From NCBI GenBank assembly GCA_017542425.1, contig JAFXXH010000002.1, positions 1 to 53,228 of the forward strand: a stretch of DNA of 53,228 bases, written 5' to 3'. A program made the translations under genes and the position numbers. Shown piece by piece: positions 11,189 to 18,089 of this stretch. Position 1 is the first letter of the stretch, and each line of letters begins with the position of its first letter. The notes under the pieces were generated by a model. The model ran no database searches and was not told the DNA's origin. It worked only from the letters and a program-made list of their open reading frames with translations. This DNA is from Oscillospiraceae bacterium. Lineage in GTDB: Bacteria > Bacillota > Clostridia > Oscillospirales > Oscillospiraceae.

Positions 11189-11431
11189 ATGGAAGCGCTC
11201 ACCAGAACCTATGACGCAAAGGTGGATGCGAAACACCGCATCACGCTCCGAAGCGCCCGCTTCGAGTATTATAACGTAAAGGAATTTCAGGACGGGAGCA
11301 TTTTGCTGGAGCCGCGGGAACTGGCTGCGCCGTTTCGGGTATCCGCCGCCACGCTTGCGATGATGGATTCCGCGATCGAGGGGCTGAAGCAAGGCGACGT
11401 TTCCGATCCCGTTGATCTGTCCGATTTCTGA
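11189..11431 (+). CDS. AbrB/SpoVT-like antitoxin
   Basis: The protein is 80 aa. Residues 8-43 (YDAKVDAKHRITLRSARFEY to LLEPREL) have the strand pattern of a swapped-hairpin AbrB/MazE-type DNA-binding domain. The C-terminal part (helix LAMMDSAIEGLKQG, then SDPVDLSDF) is the likely toxin-binding tail. ATG follows GGAGG at normal spacing. It sits two bases ahead of a RelE/ParE-like toxin gene, the usual antitoxin-first order, behind a strong promoter with a palindromic operator. The family name is inferred from pattern, not a database match. Confidence 0.7.
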   Translation: MEALTRTYDAKVDAKHRITLRSARFEYYNVKEFQDGSILLEPRELAAPFRVSAATLAMMDSAIEGLKQGDVSDPVDLSDF

Positions 11432-11433
11432 GC

Positions 11434-11817
11434 ATGGCGTATCGCATCAGATTGGGTGTTCCGGAGATGGCCGCACTCTGGAACGGGCTGAAAAGCGGGA
11501 ATGACAGCGGCACAGCCAGCCGGGATGAGCAGACGATGTATCGGAAGCTCGGAAAAGCGATGAAGCTCCTGTCGGAAAACCCTCGCCACCCCGGACTGAA
11601 AAGCCACGAGATCCGTGCCCTGACAAGACGCTATGGCGGCGTCAAAGTCTGGGAGTCTTATCTGGAGAATCACACACCCGGCGCAGGCCGCATCTTTTGG
11701 GTCTAGGGCCCGGAAAAGAATGACATCACTGTCATCGGCGTCGAGCCCCACCCGAACGACAAGGGAAATGCGTATCGGAAGACCACCCTCTCAGATATGG
11801 GGACGGACTCCGACTGA
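11434..11817 (+). pseudogene. RelE/ParE-like toxin interrupted by an amber codon
   Basis: The frame from ATG 11434 encodes 90 residues ending RIFWV at TAG 11704-11706. After the TAG the same frame continues without other stops as GPEKNDITVIGVEPHPNDKG and on, to TGA 11815-11817. The two parts read as one toxin of about 127 codons: helix-rich start, GLKSHEI, KVWESYLENHTPGAGRIFWV, then the terminal beta strand and PHPND. In such toxins this junction is usually WVYGP, so TAG most simply replaces a Tyr codon by one base change. The truncated product lacks the last strands and is probably inactive, while the antitoxin is intact. A sequencing error is the alternative. Confidence 0.75.
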
Positions 11818-11850
11818 GCTTTGAACTGTGCTGCGGTTCCGAAAAAGCCG

Positions 11851-11886
11851 TCAAAAGGGAGCATCCCGATTCCCGTGGATGCTCCC
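11851..11886 (-). terminator. Terminator after rplA
   Basis: The stem GGGAGCATCC (11857-11866) / GGATGCTCCC (11877-11886) is perfect over 10 bp. On the minus strand it is followed by TTTTGACGGCTTTTT. It ends the rpmG-rplA operon and faces the broken toxin gene. Confidence 0.75.
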
Positions 11887-11901
11887 TGAAAGACGCATTT
11901 C

Positions 11902-12594
11902 TCAGAGCTGCTTCTGGGCGTTGATCTTGACGCCGGGGCCCATCGTACTGGCGGTGACGCAGCTGCGAATGTACTGACCCTTCGCAGCGGCGGGCTTGGC
12001 CTTGTTGATGGCGGCGATCAGGGCGGCGTAGTTCTCGAAGAGCTTGTCCGCGCCGAAGCTGACCTTGCCGATGGGGCAGTGGATGATGTTGGTCTTGTCC
12101 AGGCGGTACTCCACCTTACCGGCCTTGGCCTCGCGCACGGCGTTGGCCAGGTTGGGGGTGACGGTGCCGGCCTTGGGGGAGGGCATCAGGCCCTTGGGGC
12201 CCAGGAGCTTACCCAAGCGGCCCACCACGCCCATCATGTCGGGAGAGGCCACAACGGTGTCGAACTCGAACCAGTTCTCCTTCTGGATCTTCTCCACCAG
12301 GTCCATGCCGCCGGCGTAGTCCGCGCCCGCCGCCAGGACCTCGTCCTTGCGGTCGTCCTTGCAGAAGACCAGCACGCGGACGGAGCGGCCCGTGCCGTTG
12401 GGCAGGACGATGGCGCCGCGGACCTGCTGGTCGGCGTGACGGCCGTCCACGCCCAGCTTCACATGGAGCTCCACGGTCTCGTCGAACTTGGCGCGGCTGG
12501 CCTTGCAGACCAGCTCCAGCGCGTCCTTGGGATCGTACAGGTTGGCGCGATCCACCAGCTTGGACGCTTCTTTATAATTCTTTCCTCTGAACAT
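11902..12594 (-). CDS. rplA: 50S ribosomal protein L1
   Basis: This 230-aa protein binds 23S rRNA at the L1 stalk. The family stretches [39 protein letters not shown] and VKINA near the C terminus are all present, and the length is normal. Start ATG 12594 has AAGGAGG nine bases upstream. It lies 17 bases after rplK. In many bacteria L1 represses its own operon by binding an mRNA mimic of its rRNA site. I did not identify such a site. Confidence 0.98.
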   Translation of the reverse strand: MFRGKNYKEASKLVDRANLYDPKDALELVCKASRAKFDETVELHVKLGVDGRHADQQVRGAIVLPNGTGRSVRVLVFCKDDRKDEVLAAGADYAGGMDLVEKIQKENWFEFDTVVASPDMMGVVGRLGKLLGPKGLMPSPKAGTVTPNLANAVREAKAGKVEYRLDKTNIIHCPIGKVSFGADKLFENYAALIAAINKAKPAAAKGQYIRSCVTASTMGPGVKINAQKQL

Positions 12595-12611
12595 CTCTTC
12601 CAGCCTCCTTC

Positions 12612-13037
12612 TCAGTCGCCCACGACGACGCCCATGCTGCGGCAGGTGCCGGCGATCATGCTGATGGCGGCCTCGATGCTGTCGCAGTTCAGGTCGGGCA
12701 TCTTCTGCTCCGCGATCTTGCGCACGTCTTCCTTGCTGATGGTGGCGACCTTGTCGCGCTGGGGGACGCCGGACGCGGTCTCAATGCCGCAGGCCTTTTT
12801 GATGAGCAGCGCGGCGGGGGGCGTCTTGGTGATGAAGGTGAAGGAGCGGTCGGAATAGATGGTGATGACGACCGGGATCATCATGCCCATGTCGCCTTTG
12901 GTGCGCTCGTTGAAGTCCTTGGTGAACTGGCCGATGTTGACGCCGTACTGACCAAGGGCGGGGCCCACGGGGGGAGCGGGAGTCGCCTTGCCCGCCGGGA
13001 CCTGGAATCTGGCATAGCCTACAATTTTCTGTGCCAC
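12612..13037 (-). CDS. rplK: 50S ribosomal protein L11
   Basis: This 141-aa protein of the GTPase-associated centre has the conserved N terminus ([20 protein letters not shown], where homologues usually read KLQIPAG), [11 protein letters not shown] and the C-terminal TCRSMGVVV. Start is GTG 13037-13035 with AGGAGGT about ten bases upstream. It is encoded between nusG and rplA in the canonical order. Confidence 0.98.
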   Translation of the reverse strand: MAQKIVGYARFQVPAGKATPAPPVGPALGQYGVNIGQFTKDFNERTKGDMGMMIPVVITIYSDRSFTFITKTPPAALLIKKACGIETASGVPQRDKVATISKEDVRKIAEQKMPDLNCDSIEAAISMIAGTCRSMGVVVGD

Positions 13038-13058
13038 TTGAAGTATACCTCCTGATTA

Positions 13059-13586
13059 TCATTCGTCTTTGACCGGCTCGACCTGGTCGAGCGCGAGGTC
13101 AATGGGCGTCTCTCTGCCGAACATCGAGACGACCACGCGGACAAGATCCTTCTCCGCATCGAGTTCTTCCACGGTGCCCAGAAAGCCCTCCAGGGGGCCG
13201 TCCGACACCTTGACGGTATCGCCGACGCCGTAACCCACGACGATCTCCCGGTGCTCCACGCCCATGGCGTAGATCTCCTCATCGGTCAGAGGGATGGCCT
13301 TGCCGTCGCTGCCGACGAAGCCGGTGGCGCCTCTGACGTTGCGGACCAGATGCCAGCTCTCGTCCGTCAGGATCATCTTCACCAGCACATAGCCGGGAAA
13401 GACCTTGCGCTCGTAGGTTTTTTCACCCTGATCCGTCTTTTCCGTCACGGTCTCCATGGGGATGTTCACCTCATGGATCAGATCCTGCATCCTGCGGTTT
13501 TCCGCGCTTTTCAGGATCGCCGCCGCCACGGCGTTTTCATAGCCGGAATAGGTGTGTACGACATACCACTTTGCGTTGTCCGCCAT
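13059..13586 (-). CDS. nusG: Transcription termination/antitermination protein NusG
   Basis: This 175-aa elongation factor binds RNA polymerase and, in many bacteria, ribosomal S10. Its NGN domain (KWYVVHTYSGYENAV, RKVFPGYVLVKM, VRGATGFVG) is followed by a KOW domain (VGDTVKVSDGPLEGFLGTVEE), and the length is standard. It is flanked by secE (six-base gap) and rplK. It begins MADNAKWYVV. Confidence 0.98.
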   Translation of the reverse strand: MADNAKWYVVHTYSGYENAVAAAILKSAENRRMQDLIHEVNIPMETVTEKTDQGEKTYERKVFPGYVLVKMILTDESWHLVRNVRGATGFVGSDGKAIPLTDEEIYAMGVEHREIVVGYGVGDTVKVSDGPLEGFLGTVEELDAEKDLVRVVVSMFGRETPIDLALDQVEPVKDE

Positions 13587-13592
13587 TGCCGC

Positions 13593-13859
13593 TTAACCCT
13601 GGGTCAGCGTGATCAGTGCCTGCAGGATCTGTCCCGCGATCTGATCGAAGCCCCAGATCACGATGGCTGCGGCAAACATCACGACCAGCGCGACCACCGT
13701 GTTGTTGATGATCTGCTTCCGGGTGGGCCAGACCACCTTCTTCAGCTCGCTGCGCATCTCGCGCCACCACTTGCCGATCCGCTTGGGGAGTGACAGCTTT
13801 TTCACGTCCTCCTTTTTCACGGCCTCCGTGGTGCTCTGCAATGCTTTTTCCTTTGCCAT
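13593..13859 (-). CDS. secE: Preprotein translocase subunit SecE
   Basis: This 88-aa protein has a charged N terminus, the family amphipathic motif WWREMRSELKKVVWPTRKQ and one C-terminal membrane helix (VVALVVMFAAAIVIWGF). It clamps SecY in the plasma membrane channel; its motor SecA is encoded at 43513. It lies between rpmG and nusG. Confidence 0.96.
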   Translation of the reverse strand: MAKEKALQSTTEAVKKEDVKKLSLPKRIGKWWREMRSELKKVVWPTRKQIINNTVVALVVMFAAAIVIWGFDQIAGQILQALITLTQG

Positions 13860-13884
13860 TTCCTGATCGTCCTTTCTGAAGGGC

Positions 13885-14046
13885 TTACTTCGTCTCGGTG
13901 TGGACGGTATGCTTGCGGCAGAAGCGACAATACTTCTTCAACTCGACCTTGCCAGAGGTATTCTTCTTGTTCTTCTTCGTGTTGTAGTTTCTCTGCTTGC
14001 ACTCGTTGCATCTCAGAGTGATCTTCACTCTTGCATCTGCAGCCAT
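13885..14046 (-). CDS. rpmG: 50S ribosomal protein L33
   Basis: This 53-aa protein starts [20 protein letters not shown], then has a Lys/Asn-rich middle and ends [15 protein letters not shown]. Both CxxC pairs (CNEC and CRFC) are present, so it is the zinc-binding form of L33. ATG 14046-14044 is preceded by AAAGGAGGT. It is the first gene of the operon, directly behind the promoter at 14181-14209. Confidence 0.96.
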   Translation of the reverse strand: MAADARVKITLRCNECKQRNYNTKKNKKNTSGKVELKKYCRFCRKHTVHTETK

Positions 14047-14180
14047 ATTGCGGCACCTCCTTTATACTGTTGGACTCCGTGTGGGGGAGCCATGCCTCCC
14101 TGTCCGGCGTGGATGTCCGCTGCGTGAATTCTGGCATTTTCGCGCAGCAAAAGCAGCCCGTCCGTCGGCAGGTGAAAGAG

Positions 14181-14209
14181 ATTATACCATAGCGTGGGGC
14201 GTAGGTCAA
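14181..14209 (-). promoter_or_regulatory. Promoter of the rpmG-secE-nusG-rplK-rplA operon
   Basis: On the minus strand TTGACC (14209-14204) and TATAAT (14186-14181) have a 17-base spacer. The leader to rpmG is about 130 bases. Confidence 0.88.
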
Positions 14210-14276
14210 GCGCTTTTTTGCGCTTTTTCCCCGCTTCCCTTCCAAAAAAGGGGGACTTCCCGGAACGGGCGGGCGC

Positions 14277-14305
14277 TTGCGTTTTGCCCGCCGTCATGCT
14301 ATCAT
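14277..14305 (+). promoter_or_regulatory. Candidate promoter for the rluA-like/rlmD pair
   Basis: TTGCGT (14277-14282) and TATCAT (14300-14305) have a 17-base spacer. A second TATAAT at 14370-14375 lies only three bases before the chosen start codon and has no matching -35. Confidence 0.5.
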
Positions 14306-14378
14306 GGACGCACAAACACGCAACTTCCTTTCTCCCTTCCACCGTTCGGGGACCCTTCCCCGCTCCTACTATAATATT

Positions 14379-15014
14379 ATGGAATTTGTCTATCAGGATG
14401 AAAAACTGCTGGTCTGCGTGAAGCCCGCAGGCGTGGCGGTCAGCGACGTGCCGGAGCTGGCGCGCAAGGCCCTGGGCGCGCCCGCTGCGCCGCTTTACCC
14501 GGTCCACCGGCTGGATCAGCCCGTGGGCGGACTGCTGCTCCTGGCCCGGACCCGGCGGGCCGCCGGGGACCTGGGACGGGGTCTTTCCGAAGGGCGCTTT
14601 GTCAAAAGCTATCTGGCGGCGGTCCGGGGCCCTGTTGCGCCGGAGGCCGGGACGCTGACCGACTGGCTGCTGCGGGACCGGGGGCGGCGCATGACCGTTT
14701 CGGTGCCCGAGGGCACGCCGGGGGCCCAGTATGCCGCGCTGGACTACGAACTGGTGCAGCGCCTGGACGAGCGCTGCCTGCTGCGGGTGACGCTGCGCAC
14801 CGGGCGGACCCACCAGATCCGGGCCCAGTTCTCCGCCCGGGGCTGGCCGCTGCTGGGGGACCGGAAATACGGCGGGCGGGAGCTCTGTCCCCTGGCCCTC
14901 TGGTCCTGCCGCCTGGCCTTCGACCACCCGAAAACCGGGAAACGGCTGGACTTCTTCCTGCCGCCCCCCAAAGAAGCCCCCTGGAGGTCGTTTGACGCCA
15001 TATGGAAGCTGTAA
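14379..15014 (+). CDS. RluA-family pseudouridine synthase
   Basis: This 211-aa enzyme isomerises uridine to pseudouridine in rRNA or tRNA. The hallmark catalytic motif HRLDQPVGGLLLLA carries the nucleophilic Asp, and GRTHQIRAQFSARGWPLLGD is the second family motif. There is no S4 domain, so it is a short single-domain form. Start at ATG 14379 (MEFVYQDEKLLVCVKPAGV) fits the family's first strand, but no Shine-Dalgarno is seen; an ATG at 14304 is the alternative. The last 13 bases overlap the next gene. Substrate position cannot be predicted. Confidence 0.88.
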   Translation: MEFVYQDEKLLVCVKPAGVAVSDVPELARKALGAPAAPLYPVHRLDQPVGGLLLLARTRRAAGDLGRGLSEGRFVKSYLAAVRGPVAPEAGTLTDWLLRDRGRRMTVSVPEGTPGAQYAALDYELVQRLDERCLLRVTLRTGRTHQIRAQFSARGWPLLGDRKYGGRELCPLALWSCRLAFDHPKTGKRLDFFLPPPKEAPWRSFDAIWKL

Positions 15015-16165
15015 CAAAATTCAGCCCCTGCCCCAAGGCGGGGGTCTGCGGCGGCTGCCGCTATCAGGAAGTGCCCTACGCCGAACAGTTGGCGCGCAAG
15101 GAAGCGCGTGTCCGGCGGCTCATGGGCCGTTTCGGACCGGTGCTGCCCATCCTGGGGATGGACGAGCCGAGGCACTACCGCTGCAAGGTGCAGGCCGCCT
15201 TCGGCGTGGACGGGCGCGGGCGCGTCATCTCCGGCGTCTACCAGTCCGGAAGCCACCGGATCGTGGCGGTGGACGACTGTCTGATCGAGGACGCGGGAGC
15301 CGACCGCATCATCCGCGCCGTCCGGCAGCTGATGCCCAAATGCAAAATGCCCGCCTACGACGAGCGGCGGGGCACGGGCTTCCTGCGCCATGTGCTGGTC
15401 CGGGTGGGGCGCTTCACCGGGGAGTACATGGTGGTGCTGGTGGCCGCCGCGCCGGTGTTTCCGGGGATGAAGCACTTCCTCAAGGGGCTGCTGGAGACCT
15501 GCCCGGAGATCGACACCGTGGTGCTGAACGTGAATGACCGTGCCACCAGCATGGTACTGGGTCAGCGGGAGCGGGTGCTGTACGGCAAGGGCTGGATCGA
15601 GGACGAGATCCTGGGCCGCCGCTTCCGCATCTCCCCCCGCAGCTTCTATCAGGTCAACCCGGTCCAGACCCAGGCGCTGTATCAGACCGCCCTGGACTAC
15701 GCCGGACTGACCGGCACGGAGCGGGTGCTGGACGCCTACTGCGGCACCGGCACCATCGGCATCTGCGCCAGCGACCGGGCCGCCCAGGTGGCGGGGGTGG
15801 AGCTGAACCGGGACGCGGTGCGCGACGCCATCGCCAACGCCCGGCGCAACGGCGTCCGCAACTGCTGGTTCACCTGCGCCGACGCGGGGGAATTCATGGA
15901 GCGCAGCGCCGAGGCCGGGGAGGGCGCAGACGTGGTCTTCCTGGACCCGCCCAGAGCGGGCAGCGATGCGCGCTTTCTCGCCAGCATCCTCCGCAGCGCC
16001 CCCGGCCGGGTGGTCTACATCTCCTGCAACCCGGACACCCTGGCCAGGGACGCAGCCGTGCTGGTCCGGGGCGGCTACCGGGTGGAGCGGGTGCAGCCGG
16101 TGGATCTGTTTCCGTTTACGGAGCATGTGGAGACCGTCGTATCGCTGTCCAGAGTAGAGCGGTAG
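15002..16165 (+). CDS. rlmD: 23S rRNA (uracil-C5)-methyltransferase, RlmD/TrmA family
   Basis: The protein is 387 aa. N-terminal cysteines 10, 16, 19 (PCPKAGVCGGC) and 93 are placed for the 4Fe-4S cluster of RlmD-type enzymes. The SAM domain has LDAYCGTGTIGI and FLDPPRAG, then the catalytic YISCNPDTLARD, and the C-terminal FPFTEHVETVVSLS. No N-terminal TRAM domain is present, making it shorter than classical RlmD. RlmD versus RlmCD specificity cannot be decided. It overlaps the pseudouridine synthase gene by 13 bases, so the two are likely coexpressed. Its last codons are repeated in degenerate form downstream (16205-16410). Confidence 0.9.
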   Translation: MEAVTKFSPCPKAGVCGGCRYQEVPYAEQLARKEARVRRLMGRFGPVLPILGMDEPRHYRCKVQAAFGVDGRGRVISGVYQSGSHRIVAVDDCLIEDAGADRIIRAVRQLMPKCKMPAYDERRGTGFLRHVLVRVGRFTGEYMVVLVAAAPVFPGMKHFLKGLLETCPEIDTVVLNVNDRATSMVLGQRERVLYGKGWIEDEILGRRFRISPRSFYQVNPVQTQALYQTALDYAGLTGTERVLDAYCGTGTIGICASDRAAQVAGVELNRDAVRDAIANARRNGVRNCWFTCADAGEFMERSAEAGEGADVVFLDPPRAGSDARFLASILRSAPGRVVYISCNPDTLARDAAVLVRGGYRVERVQPVDLFPFTEHVETVVSLSRVER

Positions 16166-16410
16166 TGTTCGTGAAAAGCCTTGAAATACGGGCGTATCCA
16201 GCATCTTGACCGTCTGGATCGGCGTTGATATGTTCTCACACAGAAACGTCAAATTGAGGCTGCGGAATCGCTGAAATCGGCATTGAAACTGTAGTAGCGG
16301 TGTCAAAGGACAAAAAAGTGTGATTGAGACGGTGGTATCGGTGTCCGAGGGGTATTGAAACGGTACTATCGGTGTCCGAACGGACTGTAACTGTGGTTTC
16401 GGTGTCCGGG
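16127..16410 (+). repeat. Array of degenerate copies of the rlmD 3' end (att-like scars)
   Basis: The rlmD codons for VETVVSLS (GTGGAGACCGTCGTATCGCT, from 16127) recur downstream. Clear copies are at 16282-16305 (GAAACTGTAGTAGCGGTGTC), 16323-16348 (GAGACGGTGGTATCGGTGTC), 16354-16380 (GAAACGGTACTATCGGTGTC) and 16384-16410 (GTAACTGTGGTTTCGGTGTC). Weaker copies are at about 16205-16226 and 16255-16275. Spacing varies from 30 to 41 bases. No gene lies in 16166-16441. The 3' ends of rumA/rlmD genes are known insertion targets of integrative elements in Firmicutes, so these read as left-over attachment sites at the border of the accessory region. Confidence 0.65.
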
Positions 16411-16441
16411 CTTGAAATCGGGGTTTATGGAGGAGAAATGA

Positions 16442-17029
16442 ATGCCGCATATCATCTGGTGTGGAAACAAAAAATGGGATAGTGAGTTCCCTGAAAAACC
16501 GCTGCCTGAAAATGCAGTAAGAATAGAGAGAAAAGCCGACCTTTTTACCGGAAGCCTTCCGTACGGAATTGTCCCTTTTTTATTCTGTCTCATAATAATT
16601 TATATCAAGTGGCAGTGGCTGGGAACAAAAACAGTCTACCCTGTCTTTGTTCCGATCGGGATTCTGATCGGATTGCTGCTGATGCCCGTTCATGAATTGC
16701 TGCATGCGGTTTGCTATTGTGAAGGCCAAACAGTTTATACAGGGATTTCTCTTGAAAAAATCGCCGCATTTGCAGTTTGCCATGAAAAAATAAGCAGACG
16801 TAGATTCGTTGTTATGAGTCTAATGCCTATGCTTTTGGGCATCATTCCTCTTACTGTGTTTTTGATTGCCCCATCATCCCCGATCCTTACTGCAATACTT
16901 ATACCGGCAGGAATTATCGGAATGCTGAGCCCTATGCCGGATTATATGGATGTTCACATGGTACATAAACAAGTGCCCAAAGGAGCTTATATTCAATCTC
17001 AGAATGATGGTTTATATTGGTTTAGATAG
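16442..17029 (+). CDS. DUF3267-type membrane protein (putative zincin peptidase)
   Basis: The protein is 195 aa with about four hydrophobic segments (about 40-57, 66-82, 124-142, 147-165). The zinc-protease motif HELLH (84-88) follows the second segment, and PDYMD lies near the end. This is the DUF3267 pattern, a predicted membrane metallopeptidase family with no established substrate. ATG 16442 follows GGAGGAGAA. Base composition is clearly more A+T-rich than the flanking core genes, and it is the first gene after the att-like array, so it is probably acquired. It may be functionally tied to the MerR/YhfC pair downstream, but only proximity supports that. Confidence 0.8.
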   Translation: MPHIIWCGNKKWDSEFPEKPLPENAVRIERKADLFTGSLPYGIVPFLFCLIIIYIKWQWLGTKTVYPVFVPIGILIGLLLMPVHELLHAVCYCEGQTVYTGISLEKIAAFAVCHEKISRRRFVVMSLMPMLLGIIPLTVFLIAPSSPILTAILIPAGIIGMLSPMPDYMDVHMVHKQVPKGAYIQSQNDGLYWFR

Positions 17030-17069
17030 ATTTCAGCTTGAGAGGCCAGAGAAATGAACGAATCTGTGT

Positions 17070-17222
17070 AGGACAAGGGGACGGTTCTTATGTCTTATTA
17101 TCCGGAATTGCTCTCTTTCGCATTGTCCTCGCATAGCATCATTCTCCGACCAACAGCTTGCTTGTTGAATGAAATGACGCATGGACCCTGATGCCAAGAC
17201 AAAAGATCCGTCCCCCTGTCCT
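17070..17222. repeat. Palindromic element, family 1, copy 1
   Basis: The element is 153 bp. Its ends are inverted over about 26 bases with three mismatches (AGGACAAGGGGACGGTTCTT at the left). It matches the copy at 18937-19090 along its length. It starts 40 bases after the DUF3267 stop. The 17223-17310 stretch that follows has no gene and leads into the merR promoter. Confidence 0.8.
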
Positions 17223-17310
17223 GCACCATGGCTCCCATACTGTCATCAGCGGCGGCGGGTAGCTTTTGAGAAAAATAAAGAATTATTGAAAAATCCCCTT
17301 GCGTCAGGGG

Positions 17311-17341
17311 TTGCTTGTGACGCTGCGTCATGAGCTATTCT
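17311..17341 (+). promoter_or_regulatory. MerR-type promoter: 19-bp spacer containing a palindrome
   Basis: TTGCTT (17311-17316) and TATTCT (17336-17341) are 19 bases apart, the stretched spacing typical of MerR-activated promoters. The spacer holds the perfect palindrome TGACGCTGCGTCA (17318-17330), the expected site for a MerR dimer. Transcription would start near 17348, just ahead of the AAGGAGGTGA ribosome site. This implies autoregulation of merR-yhfC. Confidence 0.7.
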
Positions 17342-17363
17342 TGGCATGAAGGAGGTGAACGCT

Positions 17364-18089
17364 ATGTCAAAATACACGACGGGAGAACTTGCAAAGCTTT
17401 GTGGTGTTACAGTCCGGACAGTTCAGTATTATGATACCAGAGGCATCCTGATCCCCAGTGAACTATCTGAAGGCGGGAGACGGCTCTATTCAGATGACGA
17501 TCTAAAGCGTATGAAGATCATCTGCTTTCTGAGGGAGCTGGATCTTCCCATTGATGCTATTTCACAGATACTGAAGGAAGAGCATCCCGAAAAGGTAATC
17601 TCTTTGCTGATCGAGCAGCAGGAGAAAGCGCTTTCGGATGAAATTTCTGATAAGCAGGAAAAATTGGAAAAGCTGTGTGAACTGAAAAACGGACTGAAAA
17701 GCAAAGCAACATTCTCTCTCGAATCCATCGGTGACATAGCCGTATTCATGGAAGGAAAGAAGAAACTGAAAAAAATGCGATGGATGATGATCCTGACCGG
17801 AATCCCGGTCACGGCCCTGCAATGGTTTTCTATCATTTTCTGGATTGTTAGAGGCATATGGTGGCCGTTCGTCATCTGGGCAGTGGTGGCTATTATTTGG
17901 GGTACAGTGGTAAGCCGTTACTATTTCAATCATGTAAAATACATCTGCCCGGAATGTCACGAGGTATTCAAGCCCACGATAAGGGAAGCCTTTTGGGCAA
18001 ATCATACGCCGACAGCCCGCAAACTGACCTGCACAGCATGCGGTCACAAAGGCTTTTGTGTGGAGGTTTGGGGAGGTGAGGATGAATGA
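17364..18089 (+). CDS. Membrane-anchored MerR-family regulator with C-terminal zinc ribbon
   Basis: The protein is 241 aa. Residues 1-70 form a MerR winged helix (YTTGELAKLCGVTVRTVQYY, RRLYSDDDLKRM). A charged coiled coil at about 78-115 follows. Then come two membrane segments (about 140-161 and 165-184) and a C-terminal domain with CPEC (195-198) and CTAC (223-226), probably a zinc ribbon. ATG 17364 follows AAGGAGGTGA. The stop overlaps the yhfC start (ATGA), so the two are coupled. A DNA-binding domain tethered to the membrane and encoded with a membrane protease suggests release by proteolysis; that is inference. The promoter at 17311-17341 suggests autoregulation. Signal and target genes are unknown. 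Confidence 0.85.
   Translation: MSKYTTGELAKLCGVTVRTVQYYDTRGILIPSELSEGGRRLYSDDDLKRMKIICFLRELDLPIDAISQILKEEHPEKVISLLIEQQEKALSDEISDKQEKLEKLCELKNGLKSKATFSLESIGDIAVFMEGKKKLKKMRWMMILTGIPVTALQWFSIIFWIVRGIWWPFVIWAVVAIIWGTVVSRYYFNHVKYICPECHEVFKPTIREAFWANHTPTARKLTCTACGHKGFCVEVWGGEDE

Noticed and set aside
11704-11706. TAG read as pyrrolysine or suppressed
   Set aside because: No pyrrolysine genes are in the window, and other genes here also end in TAG (for example rlmD and tetR). A Tyr-to-stop mutation explains it.
14370-14375. TATAAT just before the pseudouridine synthase start as its promoter
   Set aside because: Transcription would start at or after the start codon and no -35 matches. The TTGCGT/TATCAT pair upstream is better placed.
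16282-16410. Possible CRISPR array after rlmD
   Set aside because: Units abut at irregular 30-41 base spacing with no unique spacers of constant size, and they resemble the gene's own 3' end.
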